Source: Gammaproteobacteria bacterium
GTDB taxonomy: Bacteria > Pseudomonadota > Gammaproteobacteria > Pseudomonadales > Halieaceae
NCBI GenBank assembly: GCA_024742415.1
Contig: JANSYN010000007.1
Coordinates: 1 to 64,000 of the forward strand
Length of the DNA stretch: 64,000 nucleotides
Direction of reading: 5' to 3'
The number at the start of each line of letters is the position of its first letter. Within the stretch, counting starts at the first letter, position 1. Below the pieces are notes generated by a model that saw only the letters and a list, made by a program, of their open reading frames with translations, searched no databases and was not told the origin of the DNA. The translations under genes and the position numbers were made by a program. Shown in pieces: positions 35,025 through 42,835 of the stretch.

Positions 35025-37142
35025 ATGGTCAGCGTCGCTTTTTCCGATAAGTATTTCAACAGTCTGCTCAAGCTGACACCCAACGAGCAGAGCCAGGCCA
35101 ACAAAGCAGTGATGCTTTTTCAGCAGGACCCGCGTCATAGTGGTTTGCACTACGAAAAGCTCACCGCCTTCAAGGACGACAAGCTGCGTTCGATTCGCGC
35201 CAATCAGGATGTGCGCATCATTCTCGCGGCAGCGGAACAGGAAGATCTTTACCTGATGTTGCATGTAGACCACCACGAAGCAGCTTATCAGTGGGCAGCC
35301 AAGCGCAAAGTAGAGGTAAATCCCAATACTGGCAGCGTGCAGGTGTTCACTGTGGAGGAAACAGCGCTGACGGCGGATGCCAACAGCCAGCAGGCTGCCC
35401 CACAGCCCGGCCTGTTCGACACGATCCGTGACCGGCAGTTGTTGCAGTTGGGTGTGCCCGAGGATGCCCTTGCGGTAGTCCGGGTCATTAAAACCGAGGC
35501 TGACCTGGAAAATGCGCGGGATGCGGAGCAGATTCCTCCTGATGCCTACGAAGGCTTGTTTATGTTGATGGCCGGAGCCAGTTTTGAGGAGGCCTACAAC
35601 GAAGTTGTGCCCACTGCGCCCGAGTCGGTAAATACCGGGGACTTCAGCGCGGCCCTGGCCCGCCCAGAGTCTCAGGCGCATTTTGCAGTCGCGGAGAATG
35701 AAGAGGAACTTCAGGCCGTTCTTAATCAATCTATCGAGAAATGGCGGGTTTTTCTGCATCCCACCCAGCGGCGACTAGCGGAGGGTATCAAGAACGGCCC
35801 GGTACGGGTGTTGGGTGGTGCTGGCACCGGTAAAACCGTGGTGGCCATGCACCGCGCCAAGTGGCTGGCGGAAGAGGTAGCTACACGAGAGAGCAAGGTG
35901 CTGTTTACTACCTTCACCCGTAACCTGGCGACTGATATCCAGCAAAACCTTAACAAAATTTGCTCACAGGAGGCGCTCCAGCGCATCGAGGTGATCAACC
36001 TGGATGCCTGGGTGGTGAGCTTTCTGAAAAAGCGTGGCTACGACTATGGATTACTGATGGACAGCCGCGAAGAAAAACGACTGTGGGAGCAGGCTTATTC
36101 TGAAAAATCAGCCAGCCTGGATCTGAGCATAGCGTTTTTTCAAGAGGAGTGGGCGCGGGTGGTCCAACCCCAGTCAGTGGATAGTGTGGAGGCTTACAAA
36201 AAGGCCTCCCGTATTGGGCGTGGTACGCGATTGAATCGGCAGCAGCGGGTTGATATCTGGCCTGTATTCGAGCGCTACCGGCACCTCCTGGCCAGCAACT
36301 ATCTGAAGGAGTCGGATGACGTATACCGGGATGCGCGCCACCTGCTGGAAAATGAGCCAGCGTTGCGGCCTCCTGTATGCTCAGTCATTGTGGACGAGGC
36401 CCAGGATATGGGTACGCAGGCCTTCATGCTGATCCGCGCCCTGGTTCCGCCCGGCCCTAATGATCTCTTTATTGTAGGCGATGGCCATCAGCGTATTTAC
36501 GGCAAAAACCGGGTGGTGCTGGGCCAGTGTGGTATTGATATCCGCGGACGTAGCGCCCGCCTCAAGGTGAACTATCGCACTACAGACGAAACCCGCAGGG
36601 TGGCGGTCAGCATCCTTGAAGGGGTGCCGGTAGACGACCTCGATGGCGGTGAGGACAACCAGACGTTTTACCACTCGCTGATGCACGGTCCGGTCCCGGA
36701 GGTGCGCTGCTTCGGATCGCCCGATGAACAGGTCGAGCACATTCTCGCTGCTTTGGATGAGCACTCCCTTGCCCCGGAAGCCTGCTGCGTAATAGCGCGC
36801 ACCCGCAAAGCGGTGACCGAACTTCAGAGCCTGCTGGAAAGCCGTCAGCAAGCATGCCATGTACTTGATGGGCGCAATGCCAGCACACCGGAAGGCGCCC
36901 TGAATCTCGCTACGATGCACCGTGTCAAGGGGTTAGAGTTTGACGCCGTGTTTGTTGCTTCCGTTAACAAGGGGCTGATACCTCTTGATTACCTGTTGGA
37001 ATCCGCCGCCGATCCGGTGACCCGGCGGCAGCGGGAGAACGAGGAGCGCGCGCTGTTGTATGTGAGCCTGACCCGTGCGCGCAAGTTGGCCTATGTATAC
37101 GGTTATGGTGTGATGAGCCCTTGGTTTGAAAGTAGCCAATAG
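35025..37142 (+). CDS. UvrD/Rep-type helicase with N-terminal RelE/ParE-like domain
   Basis: In this 705-residue protein, residues 1-95 look like a RelE/ParE toxin fold (VAFSDKYFNSLLKL, YEKLTAFKDDKLRSIRAN, DVRIILAA, HVDHHEAAYQWAAKR). Residues ~245-700 are an SF1 UvrD/Rep helicase: GGAGTGKTVVAMH (about 264), VIVDEAQDM (about 454-462), KVNYRTTDETRR, TMHRVKGLEFDAVFVA (about 630), and LYVSLTRARK. The start is one base after the previous stop, so coupling is very likely. Such fusions recur in mobile defence loci. Whether the RelE-like part cleaves RNA, binds the ribosome or only binds protein is unknown. This is the last gene of the island. Confidence 0.8.
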   Translation: MVSVAFSDKYFNSLLKLTPNEQSQANKAVMLFQQDPRHSGLHYEKLTAFKDDKLRSIRANQDVRIILAAAEQEDLYLMLHVDHHEAAYQWAAKRKVEVNPNTGSVQVFTVEETALTADANSQQAAPQPGLFDTIRDRQLLQLGVPEDALAVVRVIKTEADLENARDAEQIPPDAYEGLFMLMAGASFEEAYNEVVPTAPESVNTGDFSAALARPESQAHFAVAENEEELQAVLNQSIEKWRVFLHPTQRRLAEGIKNGPVRVLGGAGTGKTVVAMHRAKWLAEEVATRESKVLFTTFTRNLATDIQQNLNKICSQEALQRIEVINLDAWVVSFLKKRGYDYGLLMDSREEKRLWEQAYSEKSASLDLSIAFFQEEWARVVQPQSVDSVEAYKKASRIGRGTRLNRQQRVDIWPVFERYRHLLASNYLKESDDVYRDARHLLENEPALRPPVCSVIVDEAQDMGTQAFMLIRALVPPGPNDLFIVGDGHQRIYGKNRVVLGQCGIDIRGRSARLKVNYRTTDETRRVAVSILEGVPVDDLDGGEDNQTFYHSLMHGPVPEVRCFGSPDEQVEHILAALDEHSLAPEACCVIARTRKAVTELQSLLESRQQACHVLDGRNASTPEGALNLATMHRVKGLEFDAVFVASVNKGLIPLDYLLESAADPVTRRQRENEERALLYVSLTRARKLAYVYGYGVMSPWFESSQ

Positions 37143-37346
37143 CCTTTATTTCTGGACACGGAGCTTGCTTTCCATGCTCTTGGTTCTTGTAGGCCGCCGC
37201 TATCGTTCCATCATTGGTCCGGCTCCCTTGCATGGTGGAGGCCGGCAAGAAGTGATTGGATCGTGATACGTCCCGAGGGCTCAATACGCGCGAAAAGGCG
37301 ACGTGTGCCCCCCTTCACAACGAAAGTGTTACCTATGTCTTCGGAA
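37143..37346. other. Intergenic space after the island
   Basis: No gene is seen. An imperfect inverted repeat (CCGGCTCC/GGAGGCCGG with a bulged G) lies near 37219-37248, without a T-tract. Confidence 0.4.
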
Positions 37347-37708
37347 TAAAGGCATTACTGAGGGTTTCCACACCAAGATGGAAATGATCTCAAGGCGAGC
37401 GTATGGTTTTAGAAACTTTGAGAATTATCGCTTGAGAGTCCTGACCCACTGTGGGTGGGATGGAATAATCAATCGTGTACGGATGAATGCCCATCCCCCG
37501 ATTATGGGGTAGAGCCCGAGGCGAGCGTATGGTTTTAGGAACTTTGAGAATTATCGGTTGAGAGTGCTGACCCACTGCGGGTGGGACGGTATTATCAATC
37601 GGGTACGGATGAATGCCCATCCCCCGTTAATTGGGTAGAGCCCGGGTGGGACGGTATTATCAATCGGGTACGGATGAATGCCCATCCCCCGTTAATTGGG
37701 TAGAGCCC
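37347..37708 (+). pseudogene. ISL3-family transposase C-terminal remnants, tandemly duplicated
   Basis: Around 37347-37500 the frame reads GITEGFHTKMEMISRRAYGF then RNFENYRLRVL, which is the characteristic C-terminus of ISL3-type (IS204/IS1001/IS1165) transposases. No catalytic domain is present. The end segment is repeated: 37394-37517 and 37520-37643 are near-identical 124-bp copies, each ending in gggtagagccc, which looks like the right terminal repeat (GGCTCTACCC on the other strand). A third, 65-bp copy follows. The element is non-functional and marks repeated insertion or deletion next to the tRNA gene. Confidence 0.75.
37394..37708 (+). repeat. Two 124-bp direct repeats plus a perfect 65-bp third copy
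   Basis: Copies at 37394-37517 and 37520-37643 differ at a small number of positions. The last 65 bp of the second copy (37579-37643) are repeated without change at 37644-37708. The exact match suggests a very recent duplication. Confidence 0.92.
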
Positions 37709-37744
37709 CCTTATGAATAATAAAGAAAAACTGCTTGAAGGAAG

Positions 37745-37821
37745 TGGTAGCTACGGGTGGACTTGAACCACCGACCCCAGCATTATGAATGCTGTGCTCT
37801 AACCAGCTGAGCTACGTAGCC
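37745..37821 (-). tRNA. tRNA-Met (elongator, anticodon CAU) with encoded CCA
   Basis: The minus strand folds as a 77-nt cloverleaf. The 7-bp acceptor stem (GGCTACG with CGTAGCT) has a G-U pair at position 1. The D stem is GCTC/GAGC, the anticodon stem CAGCA/TGCTG holds loop TTCATAA, and the T stem is GGTGG/CCACC with TTCAAGT. ACCA is encoded at the 3' end. The anticodon and the close match to other proteobacterial elongator tRNA-Met genes support the call. The 3' end points towards the island, the usual side for integration. Confidence 0.95.
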
Positions 37822-37861
37822 ACAGTCGTTGGACGCACTGACAGGCCCCCAAGAGGCGCGC

Positions 37862-37890
37862 ATTCTCTCGATTTTGCCGGGTGTAGTCAA
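37862..37890 (-). promoter_or_regulatory. Promoter of the tRNA-Met gene
   Basis: On the minus strand TTGACT (37885-37890) and GAGAAT (37862-37867) are separated by 17 bp. A GC-rich discriminator (GCGCGCC) follows, as in stringently controlled stable-RNA promoters. The predicted leader is about 35 nt. Confidence 0.7.
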
Positions 37891-37996
37891 GCCGGTCTGT
37901 ACTGCTGCACTGTGGCGCCTTTCCCTTGGGTATGCCGTCTTTCCTGCCCTTTGGCGGTGCTATTCTAGCGCGCTGTGTTCTGATGATGGATTGCTG

Positions 37997-39205
37997 ATGT
38001 TTTACGGGTGGCGAGTCGTCGCGGGCGTGTTTATCGCGCAGCTGTTTGTGGTGGGGTTTTTTACCTATGCCGCCAGTTTGCTGGTGGCGCCGGTGCGCGC
38101 TGAGTTCGGGGTGTCGCTGGCGCAGGTCATGTACAGCTTTATGGTGGGCACCCTGTTCGGCCTGGTGCTGATGCCATTGGCCGGCATTATGCTGGACCGC
38201 TACCCGGTGCGCTGGCTTATGGCGTTTGGTGCGCTGGCCTTTGCGCTGGGTTTGTGGGTTTTGTCCCTTAGCAGCACGATTACCCGGTTTGTCATCGCCT
38301 TTGGTGTGACCATGTCGGTGGCCAATGGCTTTGCCAGTTCCATGAGCGCGTCCACGGTGATCGCGCGCTGGTTTACCGCCAGTCGTGGCCGTGCCCTGGG
38401 TATCTCTGCGATCGGTACATCTGTGGGCGGGGTGCTGTTGCCCAAGCTGTTCGGCATGGGCATCGCGGCGTTTGGCTGGCGCGAGGCATTGCAGGGGCTG
38501 TCGCTGGCGTCGTTGGTGATCATGCTGCCTGCGGTGCTGTTGCTGGTGCGCGGCAAGCCCTCGGAAGTCCAGCGTGAACCGGAGCCCGATGCAAACGCCG
38601 CCCCGGCCGCGCTCGCGCAGGAACAGTTAACCACCGCCCATGTGCTGCGTATGCCAGCGTTCTGGTTCATGGGTGTGAGTTTGGGTTTGTTGTTTAGCAG
38701 CTACAGCGCCATTCTGGCGAATCTGGGGCCTTACAGCATCAGCGCTGGCCATGGCGAGGGCGCTGCTGCCACCATGATTATGACGGTGGCCGTTACAGGG
38801 TTTATCGGCAAGCTGATTTTTGGCGCACTGGCCGACAAGGTCAGCCTGAAGATGGCACTGGCCGCAGCGCAGCTCATGGTGCTTGCGGGGTTCTTTATGT
38901 TGTCGATGCAGCCCGGTTATGTGCTGGCACTGTGCGCAACGTCTTGCATTGGCCTTGCGGCGGGTGGCATGTTGCCAGTTTGGGGTGCGCTCACGGCACG
39001 GGTGTTTGGCTTGCTCAGTTACGGCCGCGTGATGGGTATGATGGGGCCGGTGATCACGCTCTGCGTGTTGCCCGGGTTTACCGTGGTGGGCCGCTTGTAT
39101 GACGTCACTGGCAGCTATACCACGGCTTTGCAGGTGTTCTGCGGTGTATTGGTGCTGGCGATGTTGCTGTTACTTCCCCTGAAGGTAGAAGCCGCACAAT
39201 CGTAG
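37997..39205 (+). CDS. MFS transporter, OFA/monocarboxylate-like
   Basis: From the ATG at 37997 the product is 402 residues with about twelve hydrophobic helices. The first begins almost at once (MFYGWRVVAGVFIAQLFVVG), a start pattern typical of the OFA/monocarboxylate-like MFS group. A DRYPVRW loop between helices 2 and 3 resembles the MFS signature region, and a polar loop around residue 200 separates the two halves. The open frame extends further upstream, but that part crosses the tRNA promoter and has no membrane-protein character. The substrate cannot be told; organic acids are usual for the family. It appears monocistronic. Confidence 0.82.
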   Translation: MFYGWRVVAGVFIAQLFVVGFFTYAASLLVAPVRAEFGVSLAQVMYSFMVGTLFGLVLMPLAGIMLDRYPVRWLMAFGALAFALGLWVLSLSSTITRFVIAFGVTMSVANGFASSMSASTVIARWFTASRGRALGISAIGTSVGGVLLPKLFGMGIAAFGWREALQGLSLASLVIMLPAVLLLVRGKPSEVQREPEPDANAAPAALAQEQLTTAHVLRMPAFWFMGVSLGLLFSSYSAILANLGPYSISAGHGEGAAATMIMTVAVTGFIGKLIFGALADKVSLKMALAAAQLMVLAGFFMLSMQPGYVLALCATSCIGLAAGGMLPVWGALTARVFGLLSYGRVMGMMGPVITLCVLPGFTVVGRLYDVTGSYTTALQVFCGVLVLAMLLLLPLKVEAAQS

Positions 39206-39471
39206 GCCTGGAACAGGGCCTGCGGTCTGCCGGGGGTGAAACAGTAGCGCCGGCTGGCCCGCGTTGCTGGCACCGCAGCGCGCTGTCGGTAGCGTGCAGT
39301 TCCCCGGTGGTGCCGTCAACGCGGGCCCGCTGCTGCGCTGGCCTCACGCGCGCCTGTTTCATACCGCGCTCACAGCGCTATACTGCCAGGTCATAGACGG
39401 GCGGGTTATTGACCCTGTTCACACTGTTTACCCGTCAGCTTACTCAACCTGTAATCACTCTGGAGTTCCCC
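39206..39471. other. Intergenic space between MFS and SDR genes
   Basis: No gene is seen. A short AGGCC/GGCCT inverted repeat lies just after the MFS stop and is too small for a confident terminator. Confidence 0.4.
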
Positions 39472-40227
39472 ATGTTCAAAGGTTCCCTTTTTGCCACGCT
39501 GCTGCTGATCTTTAGCCTGGGTAGTGGTGCTGCGCTCGCCGCGCTGGACAAAAACACCACGGCACTGGTGACTGGTGCCAACCGCGGCATTGGTCTGGAG
39601 CTGGCAACCCAGCTCAAGGCGATGAACGTTAACGTGATTGGCACTGCGCGCAACCCCGCCGCCGCTGAGCAGCTCAACGCGTTGGGCGTGCGTGTTGAGC
39701 AGCTCGATGTTGCCGACGCCGCCAGCGTGGCCGCCCTGGCCGAGCGGCTCAAGGGCGTGAAGATTGACCTGCTGATCAACAACGCCGGTGTGGGCGGGCA
39801 GGCGGCCAACACGCTGGCCGATATTGATTTTGAGCAACTCGCGCAGGTGTTCAGCATCAACAGTACCGGCCCCATGCGCGTCACGCAGGCGCTGCTGCCC
39901 AACCTGACCGCAGGCAGTGGTAAAACTGTGGTGCAGGTAAGCAGTGTGATGGGCAGCATTGCGCAGAATGCGGGAGGCTATTATGGCTACCGCGCCAGTA
40001 AGGCCGCGCTGAATATGCTCAACAAGTCGTTGTCAGCCGAGTTGGGCCCGCAGGGCTTTACCTGTGTGGTTGTGCATCCGGGCTGGGTGAAAACGCGCAT
40101 GGGAGGCGCCGCCGCACCGGTTGAAGTGCCCGACAGCGTTGCCGGTTTGCTCAAGGTGATTGGCGGCCTGCGGCCTGAAGATAACGGCCGGTTTATCGAT
40201 TTCCAGGGCAATGAAATTCCCTGGTAG
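39472..40227 (+). CDS. Short-chain dehydrogenase/reductase with N-terminal signal peptide
   Basis: The 251-residue product has the full classical SDR set: cofactor loop TGANRGIG, NNAG, catalytic Ser in SSVMGSI, and YGYRASK (YxxxK). The ATG at 39472 with a GGAG site adds about 23 hydrophobic residues (FKGSLFATLLLIFSLGSG, then AALAAL) that look like a Sec signal peptide with an Ala-x-Ala cleavage site, so export to the periplasm is possible. Most SDRs are cytoplasmic and need NAD(P), which makes this unusual. It could instead be a membrane anchor. The substrate is unknown. The gene converges on a GT87 gene. Confidence 0.85.
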   Translation: MFKGSLFATLLLIFSLGSGAALAALDKNTTALVTGANRGIGLELATQLKAMNVNVIGTARNPAAAEQLNALGVRVEQLDVADAASVAALAERLKGVKIDLLINNAGVGGQAANTLADIDFEQLAQVFSINSTGPMRVTQALLPNLTAGSGKTVVQVSSVMGSIAQNAGGYYGYRASKAALNMLNKSLSAELGPQGFTCVVVHPGWVKTRMGGAAAPVEVPDSVAGLLKVIGGLRPEDNGRFIDFQGNEIPW

Positions 40228-40260
40228 GGCACGCGCTTTATGACCTTGTTACTGCGCGCG

Positions 40261-41481
40261 TCACGCGACGGGCTGTCGGGAGGCGCGAACGCAGCATAAA
40301 ACAAGCAGTGCGATGACAAGCAGTGGCGTGATGGGCAAGCCCATCACACCCAGGGGCAGCACCATCGGCGGTGCCAGCCACACGGCCGACAGCAGCGCCC
40401 CTTCCCAGGAGCCGGGTTTGGCAAGCATCAGCAGGGCCAATGCACACAGCCCCAGGGCGACCATGTCGTAGTTGTGGGCATACGGTGTGGCGATCAGGCC
40501 AGCGGCAACGAGAGCGGTGAAGGTATACAGGGTAGTGTGTTCGGCAGGGTGTTGTTCACGGCCAAAACCGCGAGTGCGCCGCCCGAACAACCAGGCAATA
40601 CAGGCGGCAGCGGCAAGGGAGCACAGCGCCTGTATCAACCACGCCACGGTGAGGCTGCCGGTTAACTGCCTCACGCTGATAAACGGCGAGACCTGCATCA
40701 GTACGCCCGCGCCGCTGCCGTACTCCAGAAACGCCCTGGAAAACACCCAGGGTTCGTGGCGCAGCCACGCCGCCCAGGCGTCCTGCCCAAGCAGCAGCCA
40801 ACTGGCGGCCATGGTTGCCAGGGTAGTAAGAGTGGCTGCTCCGAAGGCTTTGAACTGGCGCGCCGCGAGCAGCGCAACTGGCAGCAGTAACCCCATCTGC
40901 GGCTTGAAGGTAAGCAGCCCCAGCAGGATGCCCGCGGCAATGGGTTGCGTGCTCAGGAGTCGCAGCGCGCCCACCAGCAGAGCGGCGCTGATCAGTCCGG
41001 TCTGTCCGAAGCTGGCATTGATCACCGCGGCGGGGGCAAGCAGTAGTAGCAGGGCCACCCTGGCGTCGCGCGAATAGGGCAGTGCCACCAGCAACAGCAG
41101 CGCGTAACCCAGGGCGGTCCACAGCGCCAGTGCGACGGGGTAGGGTAGTGCGCCAAGCAGTTTCAGCAGGGGCAGTATCTGGGGTGAGTAGGCGTAGTGA
41201 TACACTGCCCCGGAGTCTTGCAAGGATTGTGGCAGATGGGTCAGTAACAGGGCGGCGTCGTAGATGTCGTCAAAGCGCCCTTGGCTGGCGAGTTGGCCAG
41301 CTGTCCATGCGGTAAAGAAGTCACGCCCGGGTGGCTGGCCGCGTGACAGCGCGTCGTGCAGGAATGGCGCGTTATCAACCAGCAGGAACGCGAGCGACAA
41401 CACCGTGCCTGCAAGCAGTGCAAGAGGCCCCTGCAACCAGGTTGCGCGCACCAAAGGCGTGCGTCTGGGGTCACGGCGCAA
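40261..41481 (-). CDS. GT87-type (DUF2029) polytopic membrane glycosyltransferase
   Basis: The 406-residue protein has about ten hydrophobic helices. After the first helix comes a loop with GRDFFTAWTAGQLASQG, followed by YHYAYSPQI and TFKPQMGLLLP, which are characteristic of the GT87/PimE-like family of polyprenyl-phosphate-sugar-dependent mannosyltransferases. The conserved Asp in RDFFTAW would be the catalytic residue of a GT-C enzyme. The likely role is transfer of a sugar to a cell-envelope glycan on the periplasmic face. It stands alone, convergent with the SDR gene and divergent from the Tad-like operon. Confidence 0.78.
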   Translation of the reverse strand: MRRDPRRTPLVRATWLQGPLALLAGTVLSLAFLLVDNAPFLHDALSRGQPPGRDFFTAWTAGQLASQGRFDDIYDAALLLTHLPQSLQDSGAVYHYAYSPQILPLLKLLGALPYPVALALWTALGYALLLLVALPYSRDARVALLLLLAPAAVINASFGQTGLISAALLVGALRLLSTQPIAAGILLGLLTFKPQMGLLLPVALLAARQFKAFGAATLTTLATMAASWLLLGQDAWAAWLRHEPWVFSRAFLEYGSGAGVLMQVSPFISVRQLTGSLTVAWLIQALCSLAAAACIAWLFGRRTRGFGREQHPAEHTTLYTFTALVAAGLIATPYAHNYDMVALGLCALALLMLAKPGSWEGALLSAVWLAPPMVLPLGVMGLPITPLLVIALLVLCCVRASRQPVA

Positions 41482-41516
41482 TGCGGGTCTCCTTGGGGGT
41501 TGCGGGGGCTAGATGC

Positions 41517-41545
41517 TTGCTTATATTAAAGTTTTTGTCTATAAA
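41517..41545 (+). promoter_or_regulatory. Candidate sigma-70 promoter of the Tad-like operon
   Basis: TTGCTT (41517-41522) and TATAAA (41540-41545) are separated by 17 bp in an AT-rich patch about 95 bp before the first small gene. It is the best match in the space between the divergent GT87 gene and the operon. Confidence 0.55.
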
Positions 41546-41638
41546 TGAGTGCTTGTCCGTCTATACTAATCAGGCGGTATTCGACTGCAAAGTCGATACT
41601 TATAACAATAGCAGGACCTTGCTGGTAGGGCTTTATCA

Positions 41639-41860
41639 ATGGTTTGCAAACGGTCCAAGCGGTCCAAAAAGGCAACTCCCAATCGCAAAAAGCTGCTCGA
41701 TGGCCTGCATGCCAGTGAGTCAGGTGAGCACGCCATGGAATTTCTCATGATCCTGACGTTTGGCGTCATGCCGATGATAGCGGCCGTTTGGTTGATGCAG
41801 GATGTACTACAAGAGTATGTAACTTTCGGGCAAGTATTTATTTCTTCTCCGTTCTTCTGA
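41639..41860 (+). CDS. Small Flp-pilin-like membrane protein, first gene of Tad-like operon
   Basis: This 73-residue product has a basic N-terminus (MVCKRSKRSKK) and a GEHAMEFLMIL segment leading into one hydrophobic helix. It looks like a type IV-like pilin N-terminus, with a Glu five residues into the hydrophobic region. It ends QVFISSPFF. Sequence and position at the head of the locus suggest a Flp or TadF-like pilin subunit, but similarity is limited. The ribosome site is weak. Confidence 0.55.
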   Translation: MVCKRSKRSKKATPNRKKLLDGLHASESGEHAMEFLMILTFGVMPMIAAVWLMQDVLQEYVTFGQVFISSPFF

Positions 41861-41903
41861 CAGGCGGAGCCTCATCGTGCTGGTTAATAAAGGAAGTAAA
41901 ACC

Positions 41904-42098
41904 ATGATCCTCAAAATATACATCTACCTGTTGGTGACTCTGGGTTCCCTGCACCGCGACATTCGCGGCGACAACGAAAACCTCGGTCGCTTGTTGATCC
42001 TGGCATTGATCCTGGTGCCGCTGGTGATATTGCTGGTTATGTTTGGTGGCCAGATCCTCAATCGCGCGGGAACCGAGTGGAATAAGCTCGGCGTGTGA
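41904..42098 (+). CDS. Small Flp-pilin-like membrane protein
   Basis: From the ATG at 41904, chosen for the AAGGAAG site 8-10 nt before it, the product has 64 residues. A polar start contains RDIRGDNENLGRLLIL, followed by a single hydrophobic helix and a short polar tail ending WNKLGV. Flp pilins are 50-70 residues with one N-terminal helix preceded by a Gly/Glu processing site. Here GDNENLG is a possible but non-canonical site. It may be a pilus subunit or a small assembly protein. Confidence 0.55.
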   Translation: MILKIYIYLLVTLGSLHRDIRGDNENLGRLLILALILVPLVILLVMFGGQILNRAGTEWNKLGV

Positions 42099-42289
42099 TT
42101 GGCAAGGCCCGGCGTGCGCTTCGCGGCAAGGGTGTCGCAACGCCGTCGGGCACAGTCTGCCCTGCGCGAGGGTGCGTGTTGCTTGCGCAAGCTGTATTGC
42201 CTGCCAGGCGCGAAAGTGCGCTCAATAGTAATGCGCTTGAATCCAGGGCCTCTTTGAATGTTCTAGTTTATTGGGAGTGACGGTTTTTC
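42099..42289. other. Intergenic space within the Tad-like locus
   Basis: No gene and no convincing hairpin or promoter is visible. A leader function cannot be excluded. Confidence 0.4.
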
Positions 42290-42835
42290 ATGGCTTCAAC
42301 GCTGCCACTTTCGGTACCCGTACTCATACTGTTTGGCGTGCTGTTGGCAGCTGCGTGGATGGACATCCGCGTACGCCGTATTCCCAACTGGTTAACCTAT
42401 CCTGCAATACTCCTGGGCCTGGCGCTGGCACTGCTGCAGGGCGGTGTACCGCTGTTCCTCAATCATCTATTGGGTTTCTTTGTGGCGGGCCTGCCCATGC
42501 TGTTGCTTTTTGTATCAGGCACCCTGGGTGGAGGAGACGTCAAACTGATGGCCGCCGTTGGGGCTTTTATCGGCTTCCCGCTGGTTTTTAATGCCCTGAT
42601 TTCCACGTTCATGCTCGGGGGCCTGTTTGCGCTGCTGATTCTCATCTGGCAGGGCAGAATTTTTCGCATGACCAGTTACGCCTGGCGCAGTGTGGCCTTC
42701 AAGGTGAATCTGTTATCGACGCCGCCCGCGGCCTTGCCGGTGTACAAGGATTCACTGCCCTTTGGCCTGGCAATTGCGCTGGGCAGCATCGCCGTGATGA
42801 TCCCCCCTTCCTGGTTCACGGTGTGGCAAAACTGA
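42290..42835 (+). CDS. tadV: Prepilin peptidase, TadV/CpaA type
   Basis: The 181-residue membrane protein has the two catalytic aspartates of the A24 peptidase family. One is in AWMDIRVRRIPNW (after the first helix) and the other in GTLGGGDVKLMAAVG. It lacks the N-terminal methylase domain of PilD, as usual for Tad-type peptidases. It would cleave the leader of Flp-like pilins and TadE/F-type pseudopilins at the inner membrane. A clear GGGAG site precedes its ATG. It sits after the two small pilin-like genes and overlaps the next gene by one base. Confidence 0.9.
   Translation: MASTLPLSVPVLILFGVLLAAAWMDIRVRRIPNWLTYPAILLGLALALLQGGVPLFLNHLLGFFVAGLPMLLLFVSGTLGGGDVKLMAAVGAFIGFPLVFNALISTFMLGGLFALLILIWQGRIFRMTSYAWRSVAFKVNLLSTPPAALPVYKDSLPFGLAIALGSIAVMIPPSWFTVWQN

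Noticed and set aside
37394-37708. CRISPR array
   Set aside because: The repeats are long, directly abutting, lack spacers and encode a transposase end. No CRISPR array was found in the window.
13001-37821. Attachment-site duplication showing integration at tRNA-Met
   Set aside because: I found no second copy of the tRNA 3' end near the left border (12.1-13.2 kb) and no integrase. Only IS debris supports mobility.
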